64,000 nucleotides of DNA from contig NJBM01000013.1 of NCBI GenBank assembly GCA_005223045.1, forward strand, positions 62,001 to 126,000, in the 5' to 3' direction. Under the pieces are notes generated by a model that saw only the letters and a program-made list of their open reading frames with translations, made no database searches and was not told the DNA's origin. Position numbers and translations under genes: made by a program. Every line of letters starts with the position of its first letter. The first letter of the stretch is position 1. Positions 53,219 through 62,786 of the stretch are shown here, in pieces. The DNA comes from Planctomycetes bacterium B3_Pla. GTDB lineage: Bacteria > Planctomycetota > Phycisphaerae > Sedimentisphaerales > Anaerobacaceae.

Positions 53219-53944
53219 ATGATTAAGCAGAACATTTTGGCTCGTTATTTGGAACCTTTGCTGCGTGGTGATAGAAGAGCATGCCGGGGCGTGATAGAAG
53301 AAGCCCTGCAAAGCGGCATCCCGGCAAATTCCGTTTACGTTGACATAGCGTGGCCGGTTATGGTAGAAATCGAAAGGCTCTTGCGGGCGGACAAAATAAG
53401 TCCGGTCCAGGAGCACCTGGCGACGCGAGTGAACCGCACTATCGTGGATCAGCTTCAGAATAAATTGCCGCGAAGGCCCCGCAGGTACAAGAAAATGGTG
53501 GTATGTTGCGCGCCCGATGAATTGCAGGAACTCGGCGCCCAAATGATTACGGATCTCTTCGAGAGTGACGGCTGGGAGGTGCGTTTTTTAGGCGGAGGGC
53601 TGACCAACGATGATATCCTCGCTTTCATACACGAATATGGTCCGGCTGTTCTGTCGATTCATGGTACGACTCCAAGACAAGCTCCTGATGTGCGACGACT
53701 AATCGATACGATAAAATCCGTAAACGCCTGGCCTGAGATGCGGATAATGGTCTCAGGCGGCTTGTTCGACCGTGCCGAGGGCCTTTGGCAGGAAATGGAG
53801 GCCGATTTGTACGCGGCGACGGCAGTTGAAGCCCTCCATTTGGCTGCGAACGACACGCCGGCAACGCCCGGCGAGCAGCGAACGATAAATCGCCGGCGGA
53901 AAAGAAGGCAGGTCACCCCCGAGCAGGTGCCCGTGCAGGTCTAA
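53219..53944 (+). CDS. Cobalamin-binding-like regulatory protein lacking the ligand His
   Basis: 241 residues. Helical N-terminal cap (ILARYLEPLLRGDRRACRGV; EIERLLRADKISPVQEHLAT) as in B12-binding_2 domains, then a Rossmann B12-binding domain (MVVCCAPDELQELGAQMITD; GWEVRFLGGGLTNDDILAFI; AVLSIHGTT; RIMVSGG). In cobalamin sensors the loop is typically E-x-H-x-x-G; here it is ELQELG, with Gln in place of the lower-ligand His. The tail is basic (INRRRKRRQ). ATG 53219 has GGAG nine bases before. A regulator is likely; cobalamin binding is doubtful. Confidence 0.82.
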   Translation: MIKQNILARYLEPLLRGDRRACRGVIEEALQSGIPANSVYVDIAWPVMVEIERLLRADKISPVQEHLATRVNRTIVDQLQNKLPRRPRRYKKMVVCCAPDELQELGAQMITDLFESDGWEVRFLGGGLTNDDILAFIHEYGPAVLSIHGTTPRQAPDVRRLIDTIKSVNAWPEMRIMVSGGLFDRAEGLWQEMEADLYAATAVEALHLAANDTPATPGEQRTINRRRKRRQVTPEQVPVQV

Positions 53945-54142
53945 GACACGACTTCGGCCCGGCTATCGACCATTTTAATTGTCCGGGCTCTTTGGAAAAA
54001 CAACAGTGTGTGTTTAGTGTAGTTAATGGCAAGAAGGGCGACTGTGCAACGCAAGATTCTTTCGCCTTTCTTGTCATCCCGTACACAGACGAATAGCTGA
54101 CCGCCCGTTTTCGAAATCCAGGCCTTTTGGGCTCGGACCTGT

Positions 54143-56731
54143 TTACTCCGGGATGTTCATGCGGCGCAGCAGGTCGCCGAAGCGCGGGTCAGAACGCAGT
54201 GGATCCAGCAAGGGCTCGACTTTTAGTGTATATATCCGCCCGTCGTGCTTTTCGTAGGCCTTCTCCAGCCAGGCGAATGCCTGATCCCTATCGCCAAGCT
54301 GCGCATATATTCGGGCAGTTAAATAGGGATCTTGCTCATACTGGCCTTTAAGCTTCTCCAGGCGCCACACCCAGTAGCCCTTAGGTCCCTCCTCGCTATA
54401 GGCACGACCCACTGCCGCTACTTCCTCGGGTGGGGTTTCCGAGAGGGTCATCGCCTTCTGACGGGCTTTAACCGCGTCCTCATACCTCCTCATTTGTTCA
54501 TATATGCCCGCGAGACCATGGTACGCCCCGGGTTTTTTCGGCTCAAGCTCAGCCGTATGCTGGTATTGAGCTATTGCCTGGTCGTACTGGCGTGCCTGGT
54601 AGTACATACGAGCCAATGTGTACTCATACAGATTCAAGAATGGAGCGAGCTGTAGGGCGCGCTTGGCCTCGGCGATGGATTCGGCGAAGCGGCCCATCGC
54701 CATTAAATAAGAAGCATACTCACGATGAGCTTCGGCAAGGTTCGGATTGAGCTTAATGGCCAGCTCCATCTCCCTTATCCCTTCGGCCCAGTCCCAATAT
54801 AGATACCATCGAACTCCTGAAAGTGCAAGGTGGGCTTCTGCGAGCGTGTCATCAATCTCCAGGGCTTTCCTCAAGAGTGCGCTGGTTTTGGATTTAGCCT
54901 CATCCAGCGGCAAATGACCGGCCCACGAAAGAAACTCGTACGAGGTTGCCAGTCCAGCATAAGCCTGAGCATAATTGGGGTCGACTTCGATTGCCTGCTG
55001 GAAGTACTCGTTAGCTTTTTCCAGCTCTTTCTTCGTCAACTTGAAATAGTGGTACTTGCCCCTCCGGTAAAGCTCGTAGGCTTCGGGGTTCACGGGGCGG
55101 GCAGATGTCAGGCGTGCCTGTTCCTCAGGCGTTAGTGTTACCTGGATCTCATGAGCGATCGCCTGAGCCACCTCACTCTGCAACGCCAACACGTCCCGCA
55201 GATCGCGCTTGTAACTGTTTACCCACAAATGACGGTCAGTGGCCCCTTCGATCAACTGCGCCGTGATCCGTACCTGCTCGGCAACACGCAGCACCGTTCC
55301 TTCCACCACCGCGTCCACGTTCAACTCCCGCGCAATCTCCGGCAAGGGCTTGTCCGATCCCTTGTAGCGCATCACTGATTGGCGCGAAATCACACGCAGC
55401 TCGCCGATCTTGCCCAGATAGGCGATCAGCTCGTCGGTCATCGCGTCGGAGAAGTACTCCTGATTCGGGTCGCCGGACAGATTGTCCAGCGGCAGTACTG
55501 CAAGCGACTTTATGCGGCCGGGGCTGGCCCCGCCAAGCAGTTGCTCCCGCCACCGGCCTATATTTAATCCCACTACGATTGCTACCACGACAAACCCTAT
55601 CGCCATTGCCCACCGCCACAAGGTTCGGACCTGCGCCGTTGGTCTGGCCGCTGTTGCAGTCGCAGGCAAGGTGAGCGTTTCTTTTATTTCGATACCCGCA
55701 TCTCCAATGTCCCGGAGCCGCCGGCGCGGGTCCTTCTCCATGCAGCGGCGAAGAAGGACCCTGATATTTGCAGGGGTTTCCCGTGGCAGAGCTTGCCAAT
55801 CCGGTTCGCGTTCGAGAGTGCGCGACACCGTGTCGGAGATTGTCTTTCCCTCAAATGGACGTTTGCCCGTCAGCATTTCGTACATTACACAGCCAAACGA
55901 CCAGATATCGGTTCGGGGATCGGTTGGGTAACCTCGGATCTGTTCCGGAGACATGTAAGCCGGCGTGCCGATGATCGAGCCAGGCTGGGTAACGGTGCTG
56001 TCCTGGCTTGCTGCCTGGTCCCTGGTCGCCTTGGCCAGACCAAAATCCAGCACCTTGACTCTGCCGTCAGGCGCGAGCTTGATGTTGCCGGGCTTGAGGT
56101 CCCGATGTATCACCCCCTTCTCGTGGGCCGCGGAGACGGCCAGGGCGATTTGCCGGGCGATTGAAAGGGCTTCCTCCACTTTCAACGGTTCGCGAGCAAT
56201 CCGTTGGGCCAATGACTTGCCCGGGACATATTCAAGAATCAAATAGCTTAGGTCTTCGTCCTGTTCGATGATATCGTGTATCACGGCGATGTTCGGGTGA
56301 TTCAATGAGGCCAGCAGCTTGGCCTCACGATGGAAACGCATCCTGGTAGTCGAGTCATCTGCCAGTTTAGCAGGGATGCTTTTGATGGCTACAGAGCGGT
56401 CAAGCTTAGTATCATGGGCCAGATAGACCACTCCCATTCCCCCACGGCCAATCACCTCTACTATTTCAAAGCTCCCGATTTTCCGGCCAACAAGCTCTTG
56501 TCCCGACGCTGTCTCTTCGAAGTCGCTCTCGTCTGCCTGGACAAGGGAGTAGAATAATGAGTCAACTTTATGGAACTCTCTTACCTTCTGTCTAATTTGA
56601 TGCTCAAACTCCGGGTATTTGCTAACGAGTTCTTCTATGTCGGGTGCCGTACCTTGCAAATGCATCTCGACGAACTGCCGAACAGCCTCTTTGAAACTAC
56701 GCTCTTGGTTATTGTCATCCATAGTCGCCAT
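54143..56731 (-). CDS. Ser/Thr protein kinase with TPR repeats
   Basis: 862 residues. N-terminal regulatory helix region (FVEMHLQGTAPDIEELVSKY). Kinase domain at about 88-350: GRGGMGVVYLAHD, VAIKS (Lys), HRDLKPGNIKLA, DFGLA, GTPAYMSPEQ, DIWSFGCVMYEML. One membrane segment near 385-402 (WAMAIGFVVVAIVVGLNIG). A FlgO/TolB-like N-terminal adenylate-cyclase-type segment (IKSLAVLPLDNLSGDPNQEY; VDAVVEGTVLRVAEQVRITA) and TPR repeats to the C-terminus follow. The ATG overlaps the stop of the ECF sigma gene (TGATG). Sigma-kinase pairs are common in planctomycetes, where the kinase is thought to control the sigma factor. Confidence 0.93.
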   Translation of the reverse strand: MATMDDNNQERSFKEAVRQFVEMHLQGTAPDIEELVSKYPEFEHQIRQKVREFHKVDSLFYSLVQADESDFEETASGQELVGRKIGSFEIVEVIGRGGMGVVYLAHDTKLDRSVAIKSIPAKLADDSTTRMRFHREAKLLASLNHPNIAVIHDIIEQDEDLSYLILEYVPGKSLAQRIAREPLKVEEALSIARQIALAVSAAHEKGVIHRDLKPGNIKLAPDGRVKVLDFGLAKATRDQAASQDSTVTQPGSIIGTPAYMSPEQIRGYPTDPRTDIWSFGCVMYEMLTGKRPFEGKTISDTVSRTLEREPDWQALPRETPANIRVLLRRCMEKDPRRRLRDIGDAGIEIKETLTLPATATAARPTAQVRTLWRWAMAIGFVVVAIVVGLNIGRWREQLLGGASPGRIKSLAVLPLDNLSGDPNQEYFSDAMTDELIAYLGKIGELRVISRQSVMRYKGSDKPLPEIARELNVDAVVEGTVLRVAEQVRITAQLIEGATDRHLWVNSYKRDLRDVLALQSEVAQAIAHEIQVTLTPEEQARLTSARPVNPEAYELYRRGKYHYFKLTKKELEKANEYFQQAIEVDPNYAQAYAGLATSYEFLSWAGHLPLDEAKSKTSALLRKALEIDDTLAEAHLALSGVRWYLYWDWAEGIREMELAIKLNPNLAEAHREYASYLMAMGRFAESIAEAKRALQLAPFLNLYEYTLARMYYQARQYDQAIAQYQHTAELEPKKPGAYHGLAGIYEQMRRYEDAVKARQKAMTLSETPPEEVAAVGRAYSEEGPKGYWVWRLEKLKGQYEQDPYLTARIYAQLGDRDQAFAWLEKAYEKHDGRIYTLKVEPLLDPLRSDPRFGDLLRRMNIPE

Positions 56732-57342
56732 CAAATCGTCCAGAAGGTCTCGGTGAGCGCCACCATCGCTCGCGAGAGTAGGTGTCCCACCGAATCTATA
56801 CTTTTACCAAGTCTATCTCCTATCTCTTTGTAGGATAGTCCATCAATCTTCGATAAGACTATCACTTCTCTATAGTCGGGTTTCAGTTCATCTATTGCTT
56901 TCTCAAGCTTATCCAAATCTTCCTTTTTGGACATAATTACACTCGGCGTGGTGGCCTCGATGGCTCCGGGAGTTCCGACAAGCCCACTACCGGTAGTTGG
57001 CTCATAGTTTTCAAGTCGAACCTCTTTGCGAATATCACGCTTGTCAGTGTATAGTTTGTCTAAATTGTCGCTGAGTGCGTTTTGGGTTATTCTCGATAAC
57101 CACCGCAGAAAATCACCCTCGTTCTTATACGTGAAGTCTCCCAACCCCCCCAAAGCCGAAAGAAGGGCCTCCTGGACCAGATCCATTGAATCCAGCTTAG
57201 GGCGAATCTCCTTGCCCATGCGAAGCCGAATTATTCGCCGTACCCGCTCGCCGTAAACCCTGCACAACTGCTCTAAAGCAGAGTCATCACCTTCCTTGGC
57301 CAGAATAACCAATTCCTGCGTCTTTTGGCCAAAATTGCACAT
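56731..57342 (-). CDS. ECF-type sigma factor
   Basis: 203 residues. Region 2: ALEQLCRVYGERVRRIIRLR and DSMDLVQEALLSALGGLGDF, then EGDFLRWLSRITQNALSDNL. Region 4: DKLEKAIDELKPDYREVIVL, SKIDGLSYKEIGDRLGKSID, SVGHLLSRAMVALTE. No anti-sigma factor is encoded nearby; instead the stop overlaps the kinase start, as in planctomycete ECF groups linked to Ser/Thr kinases. ATG 57342 is preceded by GGAGG and GAAGG, neither at perfect spacing. Confidence 0.93.
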   Translation of the reverse strand: MCNFGQKTQELVILAKEGDDSALEQLCRVYGERVRRIIRLRMGKEIRPKLDSMDLVQEALLSALGGLGDFTYKNEGDFLRWLSRITQNALSDNLDKLYTDKRDIRKEVRLENYEPTTGSGLVGTPGAIEATTPSVIMSKKEDLDKLEKAIDELKPDYREVIVLSKIDGLSYKEIGDRLGKSIDSVGHLLSRAMVALTETFWTI

Positions 57343-57636
57343 CAACCTTCGCTAACCTCCACAGCTGAAAGATTTTATATAGATTGTACCAATTATCGAA
57401 AAAATTTCAAGCAAATCGGCAGGTTGCCTCCTTTTTCCCGTTTATAAGAGTAGGACCAACGAGTCCGAAAATCGGACAAAACAATGTTCTTTGCCAAAGG
57501 AGGTAATGCCAATGAGGCAAATGACAAGGTTTGCCAGGGCTTGTCAGCGATATATCTGGCAGTTGTGTAATAGGTGTATATGTGTTTTTAAAAGATAACT
57601 TTTGTAAAGATTCCAATCGAATAGGAGAAAATTACG

Positions 57637-58239
57637 ATGAAAACAATCATGAAAAAACTAATCACAATTAAGAGCATAGCTGTACTTGCGTTGGTTTTGC
57701 TGGCCGTTTTGGGCCCATCTTTTGTTAAGGTCACTGCCCAGGACCCTGAGCCCGGCCCTGTCGTTTTGGCCGACGATGTAGTGACAAGCATCGTTGTCGG
57801 CAAACTTCACGCAACAATCTCTTTTCATTCAGTCGAAGCCGACATCGCTGCAATCGAGGAGGTTCTGAATCAATATGCCGTCACGGCAAACGCTGGAGAT
57901 CTTGAAGGTTGGTTGTCATTGCATGCAGACGACGTAGTAAAGATGCCACCGGACGCCCCGGCCATTTTCGGGATAGAGGATTTACGGGCTAACTTTGCGC
58001 CCGCCTTCGAGAACTTCAACACTAGTTGTGTCATCTATCCCGAGGAAACTTACGTAGATGGTGACATGGGATATGCTCGCGGTAATTACAGTATATCAAT
58101 AACTCCCAAAGCGGGTGGAGAGACGATTGATATAATGACGGATGGTAAATACTTGACCCTCTGCAAAAGGCAGCCTGATGGTACCTGGAAGATTTCCCAT
58201 GATTGCTACAACAGCAATATACCACCAGCAGTGGAGTAA
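57637..58239 (+). CDS. Secreted SnoaL-like/DUF4440 protein
   Basis: 200 residues. Signal peptide with ITIKSIAVLALVLLAVLGPS. The C-terminal 130 residues form a SnoaL/DUF4440 cone fold: ADIAAIEEVLNQYAVTANAG, DLEGWLSLHADDVVKMPPDA, GIEDLRANFAPAFENF, YARGNYSISI, GTWKISHDCYNS. Such domains bind small ligands or act as isomerases; no catalytic assignment is possible. AGGAGA precedes the ATG. Confidence 0.85.
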   Translation: MKTIMKKLITIKSIAVLALVLLAVLGPSFVKVTAQDPEPGPVVLADDVVTSIVVGKLHATISFHSVEADIAAIEEVLNQYAVTANAGDLEGWLSLHADDVVKMPPDAPAIFGIEDLRANFAPAFENFNTSCVIYPEETYVDGDMGYARGNYSISITPKAGGETIDIMTDGKYLTLCKRQPDGTWKISHDCYNSNIPPAVE

Positions 58240-58449
58240 GGTTTAGTGTTTTTTGATGACATCCGGCTCCGCTCAGGAGAGGTTCTACAACCGGTCGGCG
58301 AAACACTTTCTGAAGCGAAGAACTCAAGGGCTGGCAGTACCGTAATGCATCCCATAGGGACTTGCGACCTGTCAGCCCTGTTTTACTTTTTATGCGCGTT
58401 ACTTCCACTCCGACTGCTCTGGTGAATAGGGCCTTTAGCTGATTGACTG

Positions 58450-58551
58450 AGATGCTTTCGCCGACTTTTGACTCGATCTGAATCTTGCCGCCATACAATT
58501 CAGGGATTTTCTTTATTATGCTAAGGGCAACACCGGTACCCGTCTTCAACT
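58450..58551 (-). pseudogene. Remnant of a histidine-kinase ATPase domain
   Basis: In a different frame from the response regulator gene it overlaps, the minus strand encodes TGTGVALSIIKKIPELYGGK then IQIESKVGES. This is the G2 box and last strands of a HATPase domain. The DHp helices and N box are missing. Confidence 0.65.
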
Positions 58552-59429
58552 GACTGGAGTTTGCGTTCGGCCTCCTTTCGCTCGGCGAGATCGTCAACTG
58601 CGATGACCACGTGTCTGCGACCGTCTATAGTAACGGATTCGGCGCTTATTCGGACCCAGAGCATAATCTCCGGGCGATCAATTCCAAGCGCGGGATATTC
58701 TTCAATATTATCAGCGGATAGCTCCGAATCCAACACATCCTTTATGGTCTTTTGGAGCAGACATTCCGAGCAGGCGGGGAAATGCCCGCATTTTTTCTCG
58801 TTGTCGGTGCTGTGGATACAACCGAAAACGTCTCCGATTCGTTGATCGATGATTTGCGGATAATCCTTGTGCAGTGTCTGTCTGACCGAATCATTGACGT
58901 GAGTGATTGTCATGTTCTCATCGGCCAGCAACATACCAACGGGCGCCGCGTCAAATATTACCCCGAGACTCTTGTGCCTCTCGTCGTGTGCCTGCTCCAT
59001 CCTCTTGCTTTTGATCGCATTTTCGATTGTTTTCGGAATCGCTTCAAGATGATTCAAGCCGATGTCTTTTGGCAGGTAATCATAAGCACCGGCCTTCCAT
59101 GTGTTGATGGCCGCATCTTCAGAGTTCGTTGCGGTGACAACTATTACCGGGGTGTTTTTTGCAGAATTGAGCACATCAAGTGCCGTGCCATCCCCGAGCG
59201 AGTAATCGGAGACTATCACATCAAACTGCTCACAGCCGAGCATGCTCAGGGCCTGCGAAACGGAACCGGCAACGGTGTAGTCATATGGAAGCTTTTCGGT
59301 TTCTATGAATCGCGTAAAAGCCATCTGGTCAAGCTTGTTGTTTTCAACGAGTAAAACTCTGTACTTTGCCTCTTCCATAATCAGAGCTGCCTTATTCATG
59401 TTTTGCGAGGATTGCCTGTCTTCTTGCAT
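58521..59429 (-). CDS. Response regulator receiver + PAS protein, truncated at a kinase junction
   Basis: 302 residues. Receiver domain at about 22-140 (YRVLLVENNKLDQMAFTRFI; FDVIVSDYSLGDGTALDVLN with the phospho-Asp; PVIVVTAT; AGAYDYLPKD). PAS domain at about 150-285 with a Cys-rich insert (CGHFPACSEC). Its end, VVIAVDDLAERKEAERKLQS, normally leads into a histidine kinase. Here the frame stops 10 codons later, and a kinase ATPase fragment lies in another frame just beyond. It is probably the surviving N-terminus of a hybrid sensor kinase. The start among 59429, 59399 and 59378 is not settled. Confidence 0.78.
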   Translation of the reverse strand: MQEDRQSSQNMNKAALIMEEAKYRVLLVENNKLDQMAFTRFIETEKLPYDYTVAGSVSQALSMLGCEQFDVIVSDYSLGDGTALDVLNSAKNTPVIVVTATNSEDAAINTWKAGAYDYLPKDIGLNHLEAIPKTIENAIKSKRMEQAHDERHKSLGVIFDAAPVGMLLADENMTITHVNDSVRQTLHKDYPQIIDQRIGDVFGCIHSTDNEKKCGHFPACSECLLQKTIKDVLDSELSADNIEEYPALGIDRPEIMLWVRISAESVTIDGRRHVVIAVDDLAERKEAERKLQSVEDGYRCCP

Positions 59430-59707
59430 ATTCAGAGCTTTTCAACCTGTACTATACAGTATCGACATCGTTCCGCACCGACTTAACAGAGAAGTTCTTT
59501 CAATCATTTTAGAATTCACACCCCAAACTATAGAGCCGATAACAATTTTTCCCGGAACTTTATTGCCCCGCCAAGCCTAAATATTCCGGAAGTGGTGAGC
59601 TATTAACGCCGATATATTCTGATATAGATTCGATCCGGGAAAGGTTTCAGAGGTTCTCAGGCTGAGAGACCGGATGTAACTGATGAATCGTTCAAAAGGG
59701 CCGGAGA

Positions 59708-61858
59708 ATGCAAAAAACCGTCGAGCATCCCAAAGAGATTGTAGCTATCAGCAGTGACACAACGGTCAAGTCTGCGTCGATCATGATGTTCAGCAGCAGA
59801 ATTGGCTGTCTGATCGTAAACGACCGGAACGGCAAATTCATAGGTATCGTGACAGAGCGGGACATTGTCTGCAAAGCGGTCGCTTCTTCAATGGATATTG
59901 AGAAGGCCGCTATAACCGAAATCATGACGCCGCGAGTAGTTTCGTGCCCCGTCGGCACTCTGGCCGGCAAGGCCCGAGAGATCATGGCCTCGAACCACAT
60001 TCGTCATCTGCCGGTGGTCGACAACGGGGTGGTAGTCGAAATTTTCTCTGTCCGCGACATTATGGGGCAGCAAATACTCGAAGATCGGGCCGCTGCCGAA
60101 GAAGTCGCCATGCTCTCGAACTGCCTCAAGAGCATCGAGTTGAATGAGGCTACCGAGGCAGTCACCAAAGAGGCGCCGAAGCTTTTTCAGGCGGCCAGAT
60201 GCGTGCTGCGTCTTTACGAGACTGGTCCGGGCGCTAAGAACGCCGCGCGACAAGACCGCACACTGGTGAGCTGCAATGAATGCGCGTGCCCGAAAGAGCA
60301 GCTCATGGACCCGGCCGATAGTGATATACTGTTCGACGTAAGCGGATTTTATCACGGCAAAATTCCATGCGATTGCAAGAAGGCCGGGGCACAGGAGCCA
60401 CGTCTGGTTATGGCGCTGTCAATCGCATCTCGGAAACGGGACCAGAAAGGCAAAATGTCGGGCTATCTGTGTATGTGCGGCCTGGCTCAATGGACCACGC
60501 TCAATAGAGAACTAACTTCCTATAAGGCCAAGTTGACCAAAGAGATTCTGACTTCCCATTTGACCAACGCCAGTCTATATCATCAGGCAAGGCTTAGCTC
60601 GCTGACCGACGCACTTACAGCGGTAGGTTCGAGGCGGCTCCTCGAAGACAAACTTGAAACCGAATGTACCCGCGCGAAAAGGTACAAATGTCCATTCTCA
60701 CTTGCGATAATAGACCTTGACAATTTCAAAACAATCAATGACACGCTGGGCCATACAACAGGTGACGACGCACTCAGAAAACTTGCCGAATGTATGAAGA
60801 GTCAAAAGAGGACTTCGGACATACTCGCCCGTTACGGCGGCGACGAATTTGTCATACTAATGCCGGAAACCGAGGCAAATGCCGCGGTTACATTGCTGGA
60901 AAGGTTTCGAGCGCAGATCCAGCAAATAGAGGTGGTGGAAAACGTCTCGATGACAATTAGCTGCGGCATAGCGCAAAGCACGCCCGACTGCGACGATTCT
61001 TACATGGATGTGGTTCGCAGGGCAGACATGGCTCTGTATGCAGCGAAAAGTGCGGGACGAAACTGTGTCAAGATTTGGAACAAGAGCATGTCAAAGGCTC
61101 TTGGTGCAAGCGACATTCAGGTTGATAAGATCGAGCAGCTTAAGAAACGTATTGCAGGCATGTCGCAGCAGGCGGAAAAGACGTTCATTCAGAGTATCGG
61201 GGGCCTGATCCAGGCTCTTGCTCTCAAAGCGAAAGATCCTTACGTGAAGTTCCACTCCGAAAACGTAATGCACTATGCCGTTGCCATTGCCGGGATGATG
61301 AAGCTAAGTCCCAAACAGGTGGATGTTATTCGGCGAGCGGCTATGGTTCACGACATCGGAATGATCGGGATTCCCGATACGATTCTATTCAAGCCGGGCG
61401 GGCTGACGCCTCACGAGCGCAAAATCATCGAGCAACATCCGCTCTTAACTGTCCGAATTTTAGAGAAAATGAGTTATCTCAAACAGGAGATGGTTATCGT
61501 CCTGGCACATCATGAGAAATGGAACGGGCAAGGCTATCCGAATGGTCTGTCAGGCACGGCAATACCGCTCGGCGCCCGCATATTGGTTGTGGCCGATACG
61601 TTTGATGCTGTTACCTCGAATCGCTCTTACCATAGTTCGCGGTCTCTTGACGAGACTATCGAATTACTGGTAGATTCATCCGGATACGATTTCGATCCCG
61701 ATGTGGTCGAAGCCATGGTCTCCTGGATCGGGGAAGTCCGCAGCCAATTAGGAGATCCCGATCAGCTCACGACGGAGGATCTGCTGAATTCGCAAAAGCA
61801 GCTCGAACAAGACTCTATCTCTGAGCCTGCCGCCGATGCTTGCGCAGTTGAGGGGTGA
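59708..61858 (+). CDS. CBS-pair, GGDEF and HD-GYP cyclic-di-GMP protein
   Basis: 716 residues. Two CBS domains at about 5-125 (VTERDIVCKAVASSM; HLPVVDNGVVVEIFSVRDIM). A GAF-like, Cys-rich region at about 130-285 (SCNECACPKEQ; CDCKKAG). GGDEF domain at about 298-465 with RYGGDEF near 376 and an intact product-inhibition site RTSD five residues before. HD-GYP domain at about 500-690 (HDIGMIGIPDTILFKPGGLT; HHEKWNGQGYPNGLSGTAIP). Both halves keep catalytic residues, so it may make and degrade c-di-GMP. AAGGG precedes the ATG. It overlaps the convergent M48 gene by 44 bases. Confidence 0.93.
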   Translation: MQKTVEHPKEIVAISSDTTVKSASIMMFSSRIGCLIVNDRNGKFIGIVTERDIVCKAVASSMDIEKAAITEIMTPRVVSCPVGTLAGKAREIMASNHIRHLPVVDNGVVVEIFSVRDIMGQQILEDRAAAEEVAMLSNCLKSIELNEATEAVTKEAPKLFQAARCVLRLYETGPGAKNAARQDRTLVSCNECACPKEQLMDPADSDILFDVSGFYHGKIPCDCKKAGAQEPRLVMALSIASRKRDQKGKMSGYLCMCGLAQWTTLNRELTSYKAKLTKEILTSHLTNASLYHQARLSSLTDALTAVGSRRLLEDKLETECTRAKRYKCPFSLAIIDLDNFKTINDTLGHTTGDDALRKLAECMKSQKRTSDILARYGGDEFVILMPETEANAAVTLLERFRAQIQQIEVVENVSMTISCGIAQSTPDCDDSYMDVVRRADMALYAAKSAGRNCVKIWNKSMSKALGASDIQVDKIEQLKKRIAGMSQQAEKTFIQSIGGLIQALALKAKDPYVKFHSENVMHYAVAIAGMMKLSPKQVDVIRRAAMVHDIGMIGIPDTILFKPGGLTPHERKIIEQHPLLTVRILEKMSYLKQEMVIVLAHHEKWNGQGYPNGLSGTAIPLGARILVVADTFDAVTSNRSYHSSRSLDETIELLVDSSGYDFDPDVVEAMVSWIGEVRSQLGDPDQLTTEDLLNSQKQLEQDSISEPAADACAVEG

Positions 61859-62612
61859 TATTCCGGATACGCACCTCAAACGGCGGATGTGTGGAGAAAT
61901 AGCTGCCGAGATCGAACTTCTCCGGAGTCGAGTTCAACTTGGCCAGACGGCCGAGTAACTGCACACATGCTTGAGGGTCGTAACCGGCGGCCGCCGTCAG
62001 GTGAACTCCGAGCTTATCGGCCTCGGATTCCAGATCCTGAGAGTAGGTACTCTCAAGAAACTGCACTCCAACCTTGCGCAACCAGCCTGAGAGGAGCCCG
62101 CGAATTGGCGCCGCTCGCGATGCAGCGGCAATTGCCGAGTTTCTGACAATGCGGTTCATGGCGTGTCCCCGGATAACGTGACTCATCTCGTGGCCGAGGA
62201 TAAACGCCAATTCGTCCGGATCGCGCCGGCACAGTTCGACCAGCGATTTAGTTACAAAGATGAATCCACCGGGCAGAGCGAATGCGTTTGGCTCGTCGCC
62301 TTCGACGGTCTCGAAACTGAAAATACGAGATTTGTTAGCCACGCAGGCGACCAGTCGATCGCCTATTTCGCTCAATATCTGCTCGGTCTGAGGGTCCCGG
62401 CCCGGCCCCAGTTGACGCCTGATTTCGCGCGCCAGGTCCCGGCCGACTTCGTGCTCGACTTTGATGGCGTCGGCCTCGCTCCCCGTTGCCGATTCCCACA
62501 TCCACCTGGCCTTGCGGACCTTCGGTCCGATCTTTCTGCCCAGATTGTAAAACAGCCCGCTCAAATCAGCCGGTCTCCTTTGAGAATTCAATGCAAAACA
62601 ATCGCAAGCCAA
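61815..62612 (-). CDS. M48 family metallopeptidase
   Basis: 265 residues. Zinc motif ILGHEMSHVIRGHAMNR (HExxH) and the third ligand in SQDLESEADKLGVHL. ALPGGFIFVTKSLVELCRRD is the conserved segment before the active site. There is no signal peptide or membrane segment, unlike HtpX; it resembles the catalytic core of BepA/LoiP-like proteins but probably stays in the cytoplasm unless another start is used. TTG start at 62612 with GGAGG seven bases before. It overlaps the 3' end of the cyclic-di-GMP gene. Confidence 0.9.
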   Translation of the reverse strand: MACDCFALNSQRRPADLSGLFYNLGRKIGPKVRKARWMWESATGSEADAIKVEHEVGRDLAREIRRQLGPGRDPQTEQILSEIGDRLVACVANKSRIFSFETVEGDEPNAFALPGGFIFVTKSLVELCRRDPDELAFILGHEMSHVIRGHAMNRIVRNSAIAAASRAAPIRGLLSGWLRKVGVQFLESTYSQDLESEADKLGVHLTAAAGYDPQACVQLLGRLAKLNSTPEKFDLGSYFSTHPPFEVRIRNITPQLRKHRRQAQR

Positions 62613-62786
62613 TTATATACCTCCGGCAGGCCGAGAATCAAGTGGAAACTGACCGGCAGACACGGTACAATCTGCTAAAAGGAATTGCTGTACGGCATTT
62701 CTGAACAGAAACATGAAGTACCCGGTCATCACGATAACAGTCGGACAGAAACCGGAATATCCAAGAGTCCTTTTTGAAAGTGTGTT

